Under the pieces are notes generated by a model. The model ran no database searches, was not told the DNA's origin, and saw only the letters and a program-made list of their open reading frames with translations. 6,109 nt of DNA from an uncultured Porphyromonas sp. (GTDB lineage: Bacteria; Bacteroidota; Bacteroidia; Bacteroidales; Porphyromonadaceae), in NCBI GenBank assembly GCA_945965245.1, contig CAMFNC010000005.1:1-6109 (forward strand). Reading direction: 5' to 3'. Position 1 is the stretch's first letter. Each line of letters opens with the position of its first letter. A program made the position numbers and the translations under genes. Shown piece by piece: positions 5,229-6,109 of the stretch.

Positions 5229-6109
5229 ATGGAGGTAACAAACAAGAAACTTTCCGACGATGTGTTCTTTGCCGAACGCAAAGAAGTGTTGGAACAATGG
5301 CCTACCGGCAAAGGGGTGGATTTTGAAGAAGCTGTGGCTTATCAGAAATCCATTGCCGATGACCGCCGTTTTGGCAACAAATTGACCCGTGCTAACGAAG
5401 AAGGCGTAACGCTGATTCAACCTCGCGCCGGTGTGGCTCTCTATACCGAGCACATCAAGCTGCTGCAATTTTTGCAGCAAGAGGGCGAAGCAGACTTGCT
5501 GCCCTCTACGGTGGACAGCTATACACGTCTGAACCGCTATCACGAAGCAGAAGTGGGTATCGAAAAGAGTAAAGAGAGTGGACGCTCTATGCTCAACGGT
5601 TTCCCCATTGTGAATTATGGCGTGGATATCTGCCGATCGGTTACGTCATCACTCTTGGCACCGGTGCAGGTGCGTCACGGAACCCCCGATGCACGTTTGC
5701 TCACAGAAATCTCCATTGCCGGAGGTTTCACCTCATACGAAGGTGGTGGTATCTCTTATAATATTCCTTACTCCAAGAACCACTCACTGGAAAAAACCAT
5801 CCGCTATTGGCAATATACAGACCGTCTGGTGGGCATGTACGAAGAAGCAGGTGTATCCATCAACCGCGAACCGTTCGGACCGCTGACCGGAACGCTGATT
5901 CCTCCTTGTATTTCCAACGCCGTGGCCATTGTGGAAGCCCTCTTGGCAGCCACTCAGGGCGTTAAAGACATTACCGTGGGTTACGGTCAGTGCGGTAACT
6001 TGATTCAAGACGTAGCCGCCGTTCGTTCACTGAAAAACATGACCGAAGCATACCTGCAACACTACGGATTTAACGATGTGCGCATCACCACCGTATTCCA
6101 CCAGTGGAT
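5229..6109 (+). CDS. glmE: glutamate mutase (methylaspartate mutase) epsilon subunit, 3' end outside window
   Basis: This is the catalytic TIM-barrel subunit of glutamate mutase. With GlmS it uses adenosylcobalamin to rearrange L-glutamate into (2S,3S)-3-methylaspartate by a radical mechanism. The frame runs open from the ATG at 5229 to the window edge, giving 293 complete codons of an expected 480 or so. Active-site residues fall at the same numbers as in the Clostridium cochlearium enzyme: the arginine claw Arg66, Arg100 and Arg149, followed by His150, Glu171, Tyr177 and Tyr181. This supports both the function and the start codon. The segments VRHGTPDAR (148-156) and FTSYEGGGISYNIPYSK (167-183) are typical. 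Lys326 and Glu330, which contact the cofactor ribose, lie beyond the window. An SD-like GGAGG occurs just after the start codon (5231-5235), inside the coding sequence, and not before it. The gene is last in the visible operon. Confidence 0.96.
   Translation, partial: MEVTNKKLSDDVFFAERKEVLEQWPTGKGVDFEEAVAYQKSIADDRRFGNKLTRANEEGVTLIQPRAGVALYTEHIKLLQFLQQEGEADLLPSTVDSYTRLNRYHEAEVGIEKSKESGRSMLNGFPIVNYGVDICRSVTSSLLAPVQVRHGTPDARLLTEISIAGGFTSYEGGGISYNIPYSKNHSLEKTIRYWQYTDRLVGMYEEAGVSINREPFGPLTGTLIPPCISNAVAIVEALLAATQGVKDITVGYGQCGNLIQDVAAVRSLKNMTEAYLQHYGFNDVRITTVFHQW

Overview
The window most likely comes from the chromosome of an anaerobic Bacteroidota bacterium, probably order Bacteroidales. The evidence is threefold. 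Two upstream regions carry the Bacteroidota-type -7 promoter element TAnnTTTG. The gene starts lack convincing Shine-Dalgarno sequences. The helicase and the ROK regulator read like Bacteroidales proteins. All recognisable genes lie on the + strand.

Layout: (1) Positions 1-156 are AT-rich and intergenic. They hold a 9-bp inverted repeat, a possible promoter, and perhaps the last codons of an upstream gene. (2) 157-1509 encodes a RhlE-like DEAD-box RNA helicase. After a 21-nt gap, 1531-2748 encodes a ROK-family winged-helix regulator. The pair probably forms one transcript, ending at a strong intrinsic terminator at 2829-2875. (3) 2876-3363 has no confident gene. It contains four repeats placed at exactly 22-bp intervals (2911-2998), a possible 39-codon basic ORF that starts inside the last repeat, a small palindrome, and a good Bacteroidota promoter at 3250-3279. 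(4) 3364 to the window end is a glutamate mutase operon: glmS (B12-binding subunit), glmL (actin-like ATPase, presumed reactivase) and glmE (catalytic subunit, cut off by the window edge).

How the genes work together: GlmS and GlmE form the coenzyme B12-dependent glutamate mutase. It converts L-glutamate to (2S,3S)-3-methylaspartate, the first step of the methylaspartate route of glutamate fermentation. GlmL probably maintains or reactivates the enzyme. This suggests an amino-acid-fermenting host. The next gene expected in this pathway, methylaspartate ammonia-lyase, would lie beyond the window if present.

No wholly new system is visible. The feature least explained by known genes is the 22-bp-period repeat array. 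It may be the end of a degraded or solo IS21-like insertion element, or a multi-site protein-binding array. glmE is open to the window end and has no stop codon here, but its identity is clear from the active-site residues.
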